The notes beneath the pieces were generated by a model, which saw only the letters and a program-made list of their open reading frames with translations, was not told where the DNA came from and did no database searches. Positions 1 through 11,218 of a stretch of DNA of 64,000 nucleotides are shown here, one piece after another. Numbering within the stretch: the first letter of the stretch is position 1; every line of letters begins with the position of its first letter. The stretch spans positions 1,116,001 to 1,180,000 of the forward strand of contig NC_089560.1 of the NCBI RefSeq assembly GCF_040115645.1, written 5' to 3'. The translations under genes and the position numbers were made by a program. The DNA comes from Euwallacea fornicatus. Lineage: Eukaryota > Arthropoda > Insecta > Coleoptera > Curculionidae.

Positions 1-1390
1 TGAATTTGAAAATTTTTAAGACTACTTTTCAACTGAATTCAGATCTCATCGAATAGCGTAAAAAAACTACGAGTTCCTATTTCAAAAAATGTAAATTTAT
101 GCTGCCAAACGAAATTTGAAAACCCTGTATAAACAGAAAAAATATTAAATCACATGGCCTTCCCATTTCATATAAATGCAGTACGAAACATTGCATATTG
201 GCATTTATCCAAAGATACCAGGAAACGAGGCCGGAATACCCTGTATAACCGTGTCACCATGAATTGATATATTTGTGACCAACGAATGTGTGGTTAAGCG
301 TTGACCTCCTCATTCTGGGAGATCCTGTATTGTAGCTCCATCAGGAGTACAAAATAGGTGTTTTGGCCCCTGAAGTTGCATAAAATACTATTTAGCTGTT
401 CAGAGTCTTAGTCCATAACCTGTTGAGCATCGAAGATACAGTGTATAACATAGAGATTAAATAAAAGGTTACATCATGGGTACTAATAAAACGGCCTTTA
501 TGACGGTATAGCATGGTAATGTGGCACATAGCTTTAACTAGGGTATTTCACGATTATCGATTACTTCTAGCTGCTCTCAACAAGTGAAAAGTAAGAGTGT
601 AATAATCTAATAGTTCAAATAATTCATCGATAGTGGATATTGCTTGGATGACACGCCACTGCTTAATTGGGGGTAAAAGGTGGGTTTTAAAAGAGTTCGC
701 GCTATCGCATGACAGTGCCGTGGCAGGAAGGCTTTTTATGCCGCGAGGGATGTAATATAAATCTGTAATGCAATTGGGTCAGGAAGCTTTTAAACCTCAA
801 TGCCATATTGACAGAAAAATAAAATCAGTTTTATCTCTCCTATCCGATTTAATGCACTTGGGCAGCGCATTCCGGCAGTAACCTTAATATCGTCGTCATT
901 TCACTTAACCATCGCCCAGAGAAATGACTGATGTTATTTATTGAGTTTCCGGGTTGGGAAATGGTTTATCCCGGGTTTCAGTGTGAAGTGCTTTTATTAT
1001 GGGCTAGTTTATGGTATTTCTTGAGAAGAGGTTCAAATTAAATTCAGTGTAGGTGGCATGACTTGGTATGGTCCAAAGTTTACCTCAACTCGTATTTAGT
1101 TTCATGCCTACAGAGCGTTAGGGAAATAACTTTCATAAGTCTAATGAATGATAAAGAACGTCATTTTGAATAAAAAAGTTGTTGACAACTTGACTCGGAT
1201 ACAAATACACTATATAGTAAAAAAAAAATCAAATTTGGTAAATCAAGAACTATGATAAAGTTTTAATAGAACTTTGGAAAACATTCTGGCCGGTTTTTGA
1301 TTTTTTGAAACGTAAGAAAAAAATTATTCAACAATAACAGTGTTAAAAGCCATTTGAAACTTAATTAGCAACTCAAAGCTCACGCAAAGA
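1..1390. other. No gene recognised
   Basis: AT-rich sequence with no credible coding frame and no transposase or retroelement signature that I can see. It may be ordinary intergenic or intronic DNA. Confidence 0.5.
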
Positions 1391-1393
1391 GAG

Positions 1394-1569
1394 GGCGGTC
1401 AGGCGTTCCACGTTCCGCGTTTTTTTGTCGTGGATGGACTTCTCAGTAACAACACATACCGGTCTGACTGCCGGCAGCGTGTGGTATTATTAGGAGGTCC
1501 ATCCATGACAGAGAACGCAGAACTTGAAACGCAGAACTCTGAACGTGGAACTCGGAACGCCTGACCGCC
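1394..1569. repeat. Hairpin-forming repeat with 16-bp perfect outer arms
   Basis: The outer arm GGCGGTCAGGCGTTCC at 1394-1409 is matched exactly by its reverse complement at 1554-1569. Inside, GTCGTGGATGGAC near 1428 pairs imperfectly with GTCCATCCATGAC near 1497-1509, so the two halves form an imperfect hairpin around a centre near 1480. GC content is higher than in the flanks. No coding frame is present. It may be a small non-autonomous DNA element; no target-site duplication was clear. Confidence 0.6.
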
Positions 1570-2246
1570 ATCTGTCTTCGCGGGGTTGATAGTATCAGAT
1601 AAACTTAACTCGAAACGTCGTACTGAACGTAAATGAGGAATCGCAGTTTTCTTTATTAATCAGGTTAGTTCAGGTTATTATGACTATTTTTCGCAATACT
1701 CAACCTTTGATTAACACGTGGATTTATTTCGATTAATTCATAGGACCCACGTGAAAATATGTTTTTTACGCGAATATCATGACTTGCTTTTGATTTATGG
1801 AGAGACATTACAAAATACCGAAGCAGTTAAGCGTTTTTACGCTAATTGTTATCCAGAAATAAAATTTCCAGCTTGAAAAACATTTGTATAAATTTTCCTA
1901 ACGCTTCTGGGTACAGGTAGCATAACACCTACACATCAAGGGTGAGGTCGACACTAAGAAGTCGATCCTGAAGCTGAAAAACAAGTTTTAAATCTTGTAC
2001 GAGGGGATTCAACAAGAAGCACTCCATGCACAGACTCAAATGATGAATATTTTGAACATTTAATGTAGTAAAAACAATAGTGAAATGGTTTTTTTGATTG
2101 TGACATCAGCGGTGTAAAATGTGTAACGTAACTTGTTATGGTAATTAGGGATGGCAATGATTTAAAAGTGAGTGCGTTTTCAAAATAATAAAATAAGAAT
2201 CTCATGTTTAAATATCATAAATTTAGTGCATTTTGCTAATTATGTA
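1570..2246. other. No gene recognised
   Basis: AT-rich sequence without recognisable coding or repeat structure, ending at the left terminus of the next transposon. Confidence 0.5.
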
Positions 2247-2710
2247 CGGGGTAATTCAAATTCTATGTCGCAGCTACTTTATACGAAAACGGATTTGCTT
2301 AGAGGAGAACGTAAGCTAAAATAAATGCTAAAAACCTTAAAATATGGAAAGCGACGCTTGGCGTCGCAACGCTAACGCTATGTTTTTTCAAAAACACACT
2401 TTTTCTGAACAATGTGAATATCGATGCACTCCGAACAAGTTTTTTATGAAAAAAATTTGGAATTTCTAGTCGTTTAAAAGCTAACAGAGAAACGAATATT
2501 AACATGTTAGAAACTTAATAGCAAATGCGTATTAAGTAAACTTGTGCTAATATTATTATTAATGACAAGAAAGAAAAATTCAAATTGTTAACAATTTTCT
2601 TTTTCTTTATCAGTCAGTCAAAATTATAGAAATCAGCCAAACAAAAATATTACACAAAAGCTTAAGAAATAAAACAAATAACGAGTTAAAAAATAAATTA
2701 TAAAATGTGC

Positions 2711-3858
2711 TGAAAGTGGCTACCGTGTGTTAGCAAACAATATTCAAAACGTTTTCTGGCTTCTTGAGACGTAACGTTGCTAAGAGTTCTGGAATCTATC
2801 GAATTAGGAACATCTCGAGTTTTTCGTTTCATATGTTCAATATTGTTTATAGGAGTCTATTTATTTAACCTTCTTTTGTCCATCTTTGGACACAGACCTC
2901 CTCCATTTTCTTCCACTTTTCTTTGTTTGTCGCCATGTTCATCTATTTAGTTCCAGCGCACTTCCTCAGGTCAATGGCCCATCTGAATTGGTTCTACCTC
3001 TATCTCTTTTATGTTCCCGAGGTCTCCAGTCTACAATAACTTTTCCATGGATTATCTTGTAGTCTAATACGATGACCAACAATTTTATATTTTAATTTTG
3101 CTACCTCGTCTCTACTTTCGTTTTATTTCTTATCCACTATTTTCTCTTTCTGTCTAACAGCTTTACACGTAACACATGCTTTTCCATTGACCTTTGCGCT
3201 GTTGTTATTTCACCCATGTTTAACTTTGTAAGTGTTCACGTTAGAGATCGATATGTGAGGACCTAGAATACACATTGATTAGTTGTCAGATTAGTTTGTA
3301 GGAGCACAGTAAACAATAGTTTTTTAATGTTCCCTACAAGAAAAAATCCGGCGATTTTGAAGGGCAAGACATTGATCCAGATCTACCTATCCACGTATCA
3401 GGAAATGCCTAATTTCGATGTTGGACAAGTGTTGCAGCATTATGGCATGGTGCTCCGTCCATTTGAAACAATATATTTCGTCTAAGCAAAAACGGCACAT
3501 CTTCTAATAATACTTGCAGATTAAATTCGAGAAAGTATCGAAAATTTTGCTCATTAAAATTATAGTCGTAAAAATATCGATCTACTAAACGTTGACCAAT
3601 TACACTACACCAGATTCCAAAGTGCCTTTGGTTTTCAATTTGATTAACTATATGAGGATTTTTAATGGCCCAGTATCTCTCGTTATGCCTGTTTAACTGC
3701 CCATTAGTTACAAATCTGCTGTCGTCGCTTCTTAAAATCTGATTAAAAATCCTGTGGTTGTCGTTTTCCATAATGGCAATATTAGTTAAAAAGTCTTCTA
3801 CCACGGGTTTCTTGGTTGATACGCTGCAGGTTGTACAGTTTATAGGGAATATAATCAT
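2711..3858 (-). pseudogene. Transposase pseudogene (DD41D-type), split by a LINE
   Basis: Minus-strand coding remnants in order. The first runs from 3858 to 3409 and contains ILRSDDSRFVTNGQLNRHN (first catalytic Asp region), ERYWAIKNPH, the block GIWCSVIGQRLV and FQMDGAPCH (second Asp). Next come frame-shifted remnants of the WIGR...SPDF segment at about 3400-3300. After the LINE insert, the C-terminus SQEARKRFEYCLLTHGSHFQ lies at about 2715-2845. The N-terminal helix-turn-helix part is missing. This layout (DES/DDS..NRHN..YW..NPH, then DGAPPH, then WPPRSPDL) matches a mariner-superfamily group common in insects. It is non-functional because of lost domains, frameshifts and the insertion. Confidence 0.8.
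2850..3250 (-). pseudogene. LINE 3'-end fragment (endonuclease/RT type C-terminus)
   Basis: The minus strand reads LKYKIVGHRIRLQDNPWKS, then RWAIDLRKCAGTK, then KEKWKKMEEVCVQRWTKEG and a stop at 2865-2867. This is the familiar C-terminal tail of insect non-LTR elements (GH..R..DNRW...W.DD....G..W...A.....W....E....W). At least three in-frame stops interrupt it. It lies inside the transposase pseudogene, separating the SPDF segment from the C-terminus, and so is a 5'-truncated insertion. The clade (RTE-like or similar) is inferred from the tail alone. Confidence 0.65.
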
Positions 3859-4312
3859 TTTTCTTGAGCGTGGAGTGAATCATAGAATAATTTAAATTTA
3901 ATTATCGGTCTCCAGTATTAGTTGATGCTCTACGAAAGTCTTCTAAAAACTGTCAGTTCTGAGTTATGCCGAAATCGTTTCAAAGAGATTTTACTATTCC
4001 CATTGATTTCTTGAATGAAAATGCATTTGAATTGTTTCATAAGTTTGTTTCTAAATGACGAAACATTTTATGATTAAGTATATAAATAGACTTGTTTAGG
4101 ATATGTCGATGTTCATATTTTTGAAAAAAGAGATATTTTTCTGAAAAAAAGTAGCGTCGGTGACACGACGCAGAGCGTCGGGTTCTATATTTTAATGTTT
4201 TCAGTATTTATTTAAGCTTACGTCCTGTTATTTAGTGCGGTGAATAAATTACTTCGCCAAGTACATTTGTTTTCGTATAAAATGGATGGGGTGGAAAGTC
4301 TGAGTGACCCTG

Positions 4313-4717
4313 TACTGTAGGACCTATCAGAACTAAAAAACCCATGCAAGAATGCATACCTAGTTTTTGCGGCTATTTAAATAAACATTTAAACGAAATG
4401 CCATAAACACGACGTAACGTTGATAATTCTCAAAAAATATTTTTTTTATTTTTATTTTCCGGGGGATGGGATATATTTCGAACTCTTGTTGCAAGGAACA
4501 TTTTAGGAATATTTTTGTTCCCAATGACGTTCTTAATCATTGATTAAATTCACGAAATTTATTTCCCTAACACTCCGTATAGTGCTTTTCACATATGACC
4601 ACCTCGATATGAAGTTCGTTTAAGTTTTAATCTGATCGTACGCCACATATGTATAACATACAAGACGTGCAAAGCTCTGGTTAATGTGGTCATTTCTTGA
4701 CGTTTTTTGAATTATAC
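4313..4717. other. No gene recognised
   Basis: AT-rich spacer between two transposon termini; no coding signal seen. Confidence 0.4.
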
Positions 4718-4890
4718 AGGGTGGGCAAAAAAGTTATGACCTCAAGGTCAATTTTTTCGAGTGGGAGTCCCTAATAAATGGCGCTTAAACTTTTACATTT
4801 TTTAAGTTTCGACAATCTCTAAACGGTTCAACATCAAACAAAACGACTTGAAGTGCCCTATCTTAGTTTTGACAGATATATTAGACTATG
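4718..4890 (+). repeat. Solo left terminus of a CAGGGTG-type DNA element
   Basis: The sequence begins TATA-CAGGGTGGGCAAAAAAGT, like the CAGGGT(G/A) termini elsewhere in the window, for example the internal CAGGGTAAGCAAAAAGAGT block at 23480. No matching right end was located nearby, so it is either truncated or too diverged to pair by eye. Its inner limit is approximate. Confidence 0.5.
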
Positions 4891-5099
4891 CTAATTTACA
4901 AAAGCTTTGAAAAATTCTAAAATTTTACTAATTTTTGTTCTAATGCAAGTTCCCTTTTAAGCAATGGATTTCATGTGGAACGGGCAATAGCTGAATATTG
5001 AGTAATGAACATAACTAAAATGTGTGTAAAGAGATAGATAACAGATATTTCTAGATATTTTAACTTGTTAATTAAATGTTTACTTCTCAGCAAAGCATA

Positions 5100-5843
5100 T
5101 GAAATTGGACATGAAGCGGTTAGCAGGCCAATCTGATAACTGCAAATTTCTTTTCTGAGAAAAATTAAACTTATAACACTTTTTTCCTTAGCGCTTTATA
5201 CTCATTACACAGGGTGTTTTAGTTAGTACACCCCATAGTACTTTTGTTAATAACTTGGGTGTGTCCTAACATATTTTAATAACATTTTCCAGCAACGTAT
5301 AGTTAAATTAAGTGCATAGTTGTTATGATTTGGGTAAAAACATTTTGGAAAATAATAGGGAAAATGGGGGATCATGTACATGTTTTCCCTCCAACTTTTA
5401 TTTTGCGCACGCAATGGTGCATTTCTCTAGTTATTTAAATTAGTTGTTTGTTTATCTGAATATCTATATTTTTGTAAAATTTTGATTTGCAGGTTACTTT
5501 AGAGGATACTTTAACTCTAACACTTATTAAAGCACCATTAGCGTGCGCAAAAAAAGTTTGGGGGAAATCGTGTACATGACCCCCCATTTTCCTCATTGCT
5601 TCCCCAAATTTTTTTACCCAAATCATATAAAAATAAGCGCCTAATCGAACTATACATCACTGCAAATTTTCATTGGAGAAAAGAAACACCCATGTCATCA
5701 ACAAAAGAATTTTTTTACTGACCTCGACACCTTGTGTAACGAGTACAAAGCGCCAAAGAAAAAAGTGCCCTAAGGAAAGTCTAATTATTTTCGGAGAAGG
5801 AATCTCTAGTTAGGTGATTGACCTACCAATACGAGACACCTCG
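5100..5843. repeat. Foldback element, copy 1
   Basis: The block near 5185-5220 (CCTTAGCGCTTTATACTC..TTACACAGGGTG) is the inverted partner of 5725-5775 (CACCTTGTGTAACGAGTAC..GCGCCAAAG..CCTAAGG). Closer to the centre, TGATTTGGGTAAAAA near 5322 pairs with TTTTTACCCAAATCAT at 5613-5628, and GGGAAAATGGGGG near 5357 pairs with CCCCCATTTTCC at 5580-5592. The right end is CACCTCG-TA at 5843. A half copy lies at 27856-28270. There is no coding sequence; it is a non-autonomous hairpin element. The left boundary is approximate. Confidence 0.65.
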
Positions 5844-6379
5844 TATATTTACCAGTTTTTTTCTGATTGTTTTGTAAACTCCAAAATGCCAAATCAAGAC
5901 CAGACCTAATTATTTTTACCACCATGCTAAGACCCATACGTTCAACCCGCAAAGGAAGTGCCAATTTCCTAGTTTCACCATGTCTATTCTCGGAAATGTG
6001 TTTTCTTTGGCACATTGATTTCTCTCCGCGATAATGGCTAAAAAGGCTACACACAGTGCGAAATAATCAATTGCTTGTATACCAATTCGAGGCCTACGAT
6101 ATTGCAGAGATTTTGGACAGAATCTTTTTCTCTTATTGTGTCCGCGAAGACATGTTGAATGAAATTTCAAAAAATGCCTTTCTTGTGAAAAATATTACTG
6201 AAAAGTGCACTTTTGATTTGATAACGATTTTCAGACTTACTACTCTCCTGCTCGTGTGCAAAGTGTTGTGTTCGGCCGCTGTCCCTAAAAAAATCTCCAG
6301 CACCCTTTTCATATTTTCTGGCGTGGAGTATATGTCGAAGTGATGTCCGTGCACAAAGATTTTTTTTTACAGAAAATTT
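5844..6379. other. No gene recognised
   Basis: Overlapping short open frames exist on both strands, but none shows a recognisable motif. Part of the sequence may be the interior of a decayed DNA element that ends at 6447. Confidence 0.4.
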
Positions 6380-6447
6380 TAGAAGAACATTTTAACTTTA
6401 GGAACTCATTTTTAAGATATTTCTCTTTCCTCTCCAAACACCCTGTA
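6380..6447 (-). repeat. Right terminus of a CAGGGTG-type DNA element
   Basis: The sequence ends CTCCAAACACCCTG-TA at 6447, the inverted form of the CAGGGTGTTT termini found repeatedly in this window. The matching left end is uncertain. Confidence 0.4.
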
Positions 6448-6935
6448 TGCCATTACGTCACCCACGGACGAGGATGAAGCAAAAATGATTCGTGTGGCCT
6501 GTTGTAAAGTATCATAGGTCTAAAGGCCCAGGGGTCGCGTATTCCACTATGATTCAGCGTACGCGGCCGAGTACGCGAGGGTGCTTTTCCCCATACCTCT
6601 TTATTGGGTAAGGGTGAATGAGATTGGCCATTCCCCACGTTGAAACTACACAAAACATCCCTTCGGCAAGTGACATTGCCAGTCCTGTATTAGATGTTGT
6701 GGACGTGACGTTCTGTGTTCGTTAGCCGTCTATTTTGTGCAATATTTTTGATAAAAACAAATTCATTGTTAACGTGTCGCACTTAAGGCTTTTGTTGTAC
6801 TGACACCTGTGGATGAAAGAGAAAAACCCGTGTGCGTGACCGTGCAAGTCAGTGTGATTGGAGAATTGACACGAATTTGTTATTTTATCAGTCCTAGAGG
6901 TTGCCTAAATAATCAGTTTTGTAATTATATTTATA
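6448..6935 (+). promoter_or_regulatory. Probable promoter and 5' leader of the CELF/Bruno gene
   Basis: This stretch lies directly upstream of the CELF exon and is richer in CpG than its surroundings (CGCGTATTCC, GTACGCGGCCGAG). It contains CRE-like cores (ATTACGTCACC near 6452, GACGTGACGTTC near 6702) and an arthropod initiator-like TCAGTG at 6849. An in-frame stop at 6906-6908 closes the reading frame before the first ATG. A pyrimidine-rich TTTATCAG near 6890 could also be a splice acceptor from a more distant leader exon, so the transcription start is not settled. Confidence 0.4.
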
Positions 6936-7149
6936 ATGCAAATTACTGCAGCCTCCGCAATGGAGCCTGAGGACTATTCTCGCGATTCGAAATCTTGCCA
7001 TCAAGCTGGTTCTCGGGACGTAGTAAAACTCTTCGTGGGCCAAATTCCGCGCCATCTGGAGGAAGATGATTTGAGGCCCATGTTCGAGCAGTTCGGAAAA
7101 ATTTATGAGTTCACCATCCTCAAGGATAAGTACACAGGCTTACATAAAG
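6936..7149 (+). CDS. First coding exon of a CELF/Bruno-family RNA-binding protein (partial RRM1)
   Basis: The reading frame from the ATG at 6936 (a second in-frame ATG follows at 6960) gives 71 codons plus one base, ending at the donor AAAG-GTAATT. Residues 31-37 are KLFVGQI, the RNP2 strand of an RRM. They are followed by PRHLEEDDLRPMFEQFGKIY and ILKDKYTGLHKG, characteristic of RRM1 in CELF/Bruno proteins. The RNP1 strand would start in the next exon, and the break after HK-G is where CELF genes are split. These proteins bind GU-rich RNA to control splicing, translation and decay. The PRHLEEDDLRPMFEQFGKIYEF wording fits the Bruno-3/CELF3-6 branch, but that is from memory. No further exon of this gene was found in the window, so the following intron probably runs past the end. 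Confidence 0.9.
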
Positions 7150-8290
7150 GTAATTGTTTTGAGATGGGTGACAAACCGATACAAATAGCACCTATTATTA
7201 TCGACCCTTTAAGCTGAAGCGTAGGGTGTATTCATTACTCAAGTTGTCACCAGCAGAAATATCAAGGCAAAACGGTCTGGCAGATAGCATGTCTTCCACA
7301 ATGCGCAGATTAGCCTGGGGAGTGTTATTTGCGAAGAATGGAAATAGTTTAAGGCAATTTTTGATGAATTTATACCCATAATAAACCATATTTTCGTTCA
7401 TAAACGTTGGAACGCAATTTCTAGCTCATCCTCGATTTACATTTTAATTATAACTGGAATTATGGCAAGCGTTCCCTAGGAGCATCCCAGCATCTAGAAT
7501 TCGTCTTAGTGGATCGAATTTAGGATGTACGTTCGTCCAATTAGATGCAAATGCAATTGTAACGAACGCTTTTAGTTTGTGTCAGTTCATTACGAAGAAC
7601 TGTTTTCGGGTTTGCTCTGTTGGAATAGAGAGAGAAACGGGTAATTTGCTTACTGAGAATTTGTTATCCTTCATAGGAGGATCTCTCACAGAGGGAGTAT
7701 GTAAGGAATTATTTAGGTCCGGGTAAAAGCATAGAGTTTTAAGCAAAAATATCTCAGAATCGCGCGCGAAAGTAGGGCCAAACTCTATTTGCTGAAATAG
7801 TTAGTTCTTGACTTAGAGCGATCAATACACCATAAACCTATTTTCCTTGTGCGCAAAACGTTTTAAATTATTCCTGAATTTTTGATTGATCGTTCACCAT
7901 CGAAATGCATAATTTCAGCCTAGACATAGTAATTTATTCATAAAAGAATAGATTTTTTTAGTTATTGTGTCCATTGCTTTCTATCACTCCCAGAGTGATT
8001 GATGTCTCAGAGATACCAATAGGCGAGTAGATGAGAGACCCGTGCAAAGTGTCGCTCGGGGAAACACATACAACGGCAGACGAAAGTTTAGAAAGTTTTT
8101 TATTTTTAATTTCTTGCTGAAATATGCCTCTTAAGAGATCCCTCTTATGCATACAAATCTTATCCACTAATCGTGCCGTTCTTATATAAATTGGTTCATA
8201 TAATTATTTTATATTTATATATTATTTTTTACATTTTATTTATAATAACTTCTTATTTGTATATGTTTATTATTGAGGCAAGATAAGTTT
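7150..8290. other. Start of the CELF intron; no gene recognised
   Basis: The sequence begins with the donor GTAATTGT. The rest is AT-rich with short spurious frames and no recognised repeats. Confidence 0.5.
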
Positions 8291-8512
8291 TTTTGCTGAC
8301 AAATGTTTTGAAACTTTTCATTCATGTCACTTCCCTCAAAGCGTAAAAATATTTTTGGTGAATTGCCAGTATTGATACCAAAAGTCATGGGTAAAGCTAA
8401 GTCAATTTGAAATTGTTTGAATCAAAAGCTAATTCAATTGGATGAATGTTTTGCAAAACAAGTTTTTATTGCTAAAAATTAGAAAATTCGTAAAAGTACC
8501 TGATCGAAAATT

Positions 8513-9337
8513 ATGGCTGCTTCTCGTAGTGGTGACGGAGGTCTTATAACGTCCTAGAGTACAGGGCGTATGCGGAAAATTACCTCCGCAAATGATAAAG
8601 TCATAAAAAGAATTTCACGAAAAGATCCTCGTAAGACAGTTCAGGAAATTAATCAAGAAATCTCAGAAGAGTTTCATCTCCAGTTGAGCGAAAGGACTGT
8701 GAAACGGCACAGGCAGTGGGGATTTATTTGGAAGGGTTGTTGTCAAGAAACCCCTATCATAAAAAAAGAACATCAAGACCTTTTTACAGTTTGCTCGAAA
8801 TCACTTGGACTGGACTTCGGAAAATGGCGTACGGTTTTTTGGAGCGACGACAGTCACTTTAAGATATTCGGATCGGATGGTGGACACTATGTAAGATATC
8901 CAGCCGGTTAAAGATAAAACGCCAAGTACCAAGTACCAATGGTTACGCATGGAGGTTGCAGTGTAACGACCAGGGGTTGCTTTATTTAATCAGGTACTGG
9001 ACCCATTTTAAAACTACAAGGAAGAATGGACAAATTTCGATAGCGGGATGTATTAGAAAATAATATGTTGCCATATGCGGAGTAAGAAATGCCTCTTCAT
9101 TGGAGATTCCAGCAAGATAATGACCTGAAACATACTTCCAAGTTAAGCAAAAATTGGTTTTCTTCTAAAAGGTTAGATGTAATTGAATGGCCGTCGCAAT
9201 TCCCCTATTTAAACTCAATTGAACATTTATGGGAAATTCTATATAGTCGTATCCGTTTGAGAAACATTCGTAACAAGGTTGAACTTTTAGAAATAATATT
9301 TGACAAGTGGAAAGAAGCATCCCAAGGAAATGTGTGA
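8513..9337 (+). pseudogene. Tc1-like transposase pseudogene
   Basis: The frame starts at ATG 8513, meets a stop after 14 codons, then continues from 8570 with RKTVQEINQEISEEFHLQLS and ERTVKRHRQWGFIWKG (DNA-binding helices). The first catalytic Asp region is VFWSDDSHFKIFGSDG. About 180 bp of disrupted frame follow. From 9089 it continues with FQQDNDLKHTSKLSKNWF (second Asp) and YLNSIEHLWE (Glu). The Asp-Glu spacing is 34 residues (DD34E), the Tc1 hallmark. Stops and frameshifts make it inactive. Confidence 0.85.
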
Positions 9338-9420
9338 GTCTTGTGGATTCAATGCCCAGAACATGTCAGATAGTGATTAACTCGAAAGGATATGGTACCG
9401 AATATTAACTTTCTCTTTTC

Positions 9421-9423
<3 letters not shown>

Positions 9424-9469
<46 letters not shown>
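9424..9469. repeat. (TA)n microsatellite
   Basis: About 23 uninterrupted TA units between the transposase stop and the right terminus of the Tc1 remnant. Confidence 0.95.
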
Positions 9470-9472
<3 letters not shown>

Positions 9473-9504
9473 TATAAAAGTATCCAAACTTTTGTTTCCC
9501 ACTG

Positions 9505-10170
9505 TATATTGATTAGCGAAGCACTATTATTAAGAATTATAAGAAAATTTTGGCGTTATAAGAAAGGAGAGGTATTGTAAGCTATAGCAGATAATAAATT
9601 CCATATAGTCTAATGATAATTCTCCAAAAGAATGAAAAGGAAAATCGATTGGATAAAAAATGAATATATTACTATACAGTGTGTTCATTTAAAAACTTAC
9701 CGCTCCAAGTATCGCATAAACGGAAATGCATATAAAAGCATTGAGTAAGGTGTTCTTCCAGATTGCGAGGGGGAACATTTGATATTATCTGCTTAAACTT
9801 AATAGTCACCCCTTGCCGCTTGTCTATCATCACCCGAAGATTTTAGATGGCATCCCCCACCGAGTTGCACCTCACATTGAAGATAATTAAAAGTACAGAG
9901 TATCGTTGCATTTAGAAAATGGATTTGTCAAAGCCTTTTTGAACAAACAAGGAAAAACTTATACAGGGTTTCAAATACATGCAATAAACTGTCGCACTTC
10001 TCAGATTTTTTGACATTTTGTTACGTTCAACAAGTAAATAAATAAATGTTTACATGCGATGGGATACGTTACATGCATCATTTTACGAAAAAAAATCATT
10101 TAGTAAAGATTTTGTCATCTAGTATTTATTAAATGGTGTCCGATAGTGTAACATTAACATCTCGATTAAC
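9505..10170. other. Transposon leader sequence, no gene
   Basis: Contains CAGTGTGTTCATTTAAAA at about 9678 and TACAGGGTTTCAAATAC at about 9962. Both resemble termini or subterminal blocks of the CAGGGTG-type elements, so this is probably the left flank of the transposase remnant that follows. Pairing with a right end was not established. Confidence 0.4.
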
Positions 10171-11218
10171 ATGGTATATTTCGCAGACGAAAGAGTGAAA
10201 ATTGTTTTAATGCATGTTGCGAACAACCAATCCCCTCGGCAGCCCTCTAGGGTTTCCAGCGAGAAATATCCTCATAAAAATATTTCTCATGTCTACGTGA
10301 AGTAACTTCTAGAAAAATGTACGACAAGGTCGGGAGCCAATTTAAAACGGAATCAAACGAGGGTATTGAATGAGGCTGCCACAATCGAAGTGTTCGGGAA
10401 ATTTGCAGCTGAACCAACCACATCAACCATGAAACTATCTCATCAAACTGGAATTTCAATTGGTTCTGCTGCAGAAATGACGAAAATACAAAAGCTCCAT
10501 CCATACAAAATTCAAGTACATCAGGTATTGGCTCAGAATGGTCCTGATCGCTGAATTGAGTTTTGTGAAAGCATCACAGTACTGAACACCACTACCACAA
10601 ATTTTGTTTTTATCTCTTTCTCTGATGAGTGCATATTTTATTTAAATGGTTTTCCTAATGAGCAGAATTTCGTTATTGATGCGACCAAAATTCTCATGCT
10701 TTTCGGGAAGACCATACTCAGTGGTCTCAAAAAGTTAATACATGGGCTGGAATATTGGGAGATACCGTAATTAGACCATTGTTTATCGATGGTAACCTTG
10801 ACGGTGAAGTATACCTCAACAAACGCCATAGCTACGCAAGTAGATCCCAATGGCGATTAACTACTCAACAAAAACATTTTCCACTTTCAATAAGATGGAG
10901 TATCGCCACATTATGTGATACAGGTGCGACAATGTCTTGATGGCTGATTTTCAACTAGATAGATTGGCGCAAGAGGAGCGATTGATGGCCTCCGAGGTCT
11001 CCTGATTTAACGCCTCTTGATTTTCTCCTTTGGGGTCATCTCAGATCAGTTGTTTATAAATCAGGTCTTGAAGACATTGATGAACCAAAAAATCACATAA
11101 CCGCAGAATGTCGGGCCATTACTAGAGATACTTTTAAAAGGGTTCGAAGGAATTCGCAAACAGACTGTTTTCGTATTTAGCACAAAATGTAAATTATTTC
11201 GAACACTTAATGACTTAA
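10171..11218 (+). pseudogene. Mariner-superfamily transposase pseudogene (SPDLTPLD type)
   Basis: Starting at ATG 10171, the frame MVYFADERVKIVLMHVANNQ covers the start of the helix-turn-helix domain. Next comes AAEPTTSTMKLSHQTGIS and, further on, HPYKIQVHQVL. The first catalytic Asp lies in FISFSDECIFYLNGFPNEQN, followed in a shifted frame by WAGILGDTVIRPLFIDGNLD. The third acidic residue is in PPRSPDLTPLDFLLWGHL, and the C-terminus LAQNVNYFEHLMT ends at 11216-11218. Domain order is complete but the frame is broken several times and the second Asp segment is scrambled. It belongs to the same broad group as the DD41D-type copies elsewhere here. Confidence 0.8.

Larger units (their letters stand above)
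2247..4312 (-). mobile_element. Long-TIR mariner-superfamily element (DD41D-type group), with nested LINE fragment
   Basis: The left end reads TA-CGGGGTAATTCAAATTCT and the right end, reverse-complemented, TA-CAGGGTCACTCAGACTTT. The arms then share blocks including TTTATACGAAAAC (2278 region and 4270 region) and a GCGACGC/GCGTCG hairpin motif, giving terminal repeats of roughly 240-270 bp. TA dinucleotides flank both ends (2245-2246, 4313-4314). The interior holds a decayed transposase on the minus strand and, within it, the 3' end of a non-LTR element. The LINE must have arrived after the DNA element. Confidence 0.8.
8291..9504 (+). mobile_element. Decayed Tc1-like element (DD34E)
   Basis: The right end is clear: ACTTTTGTTTCCCACTG followed by TA at 9505-9506, a Tc1-type CAGTG terminus. 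The left terminus is degraded; a weakly similar stretch around 8291-8330 (GACAAATGTTTTGAAAC) may be its remnant. The interior carries a broken transposase and, near the right end, a long TA microsatellite. Confidence 0.65.

Noticed and set aside
1660..1680. TCAGGTTAGTTCAGGTTA, resembling beetle telomeric TCAGG repeats
   Set aside because: Only two irregular units; not an array.
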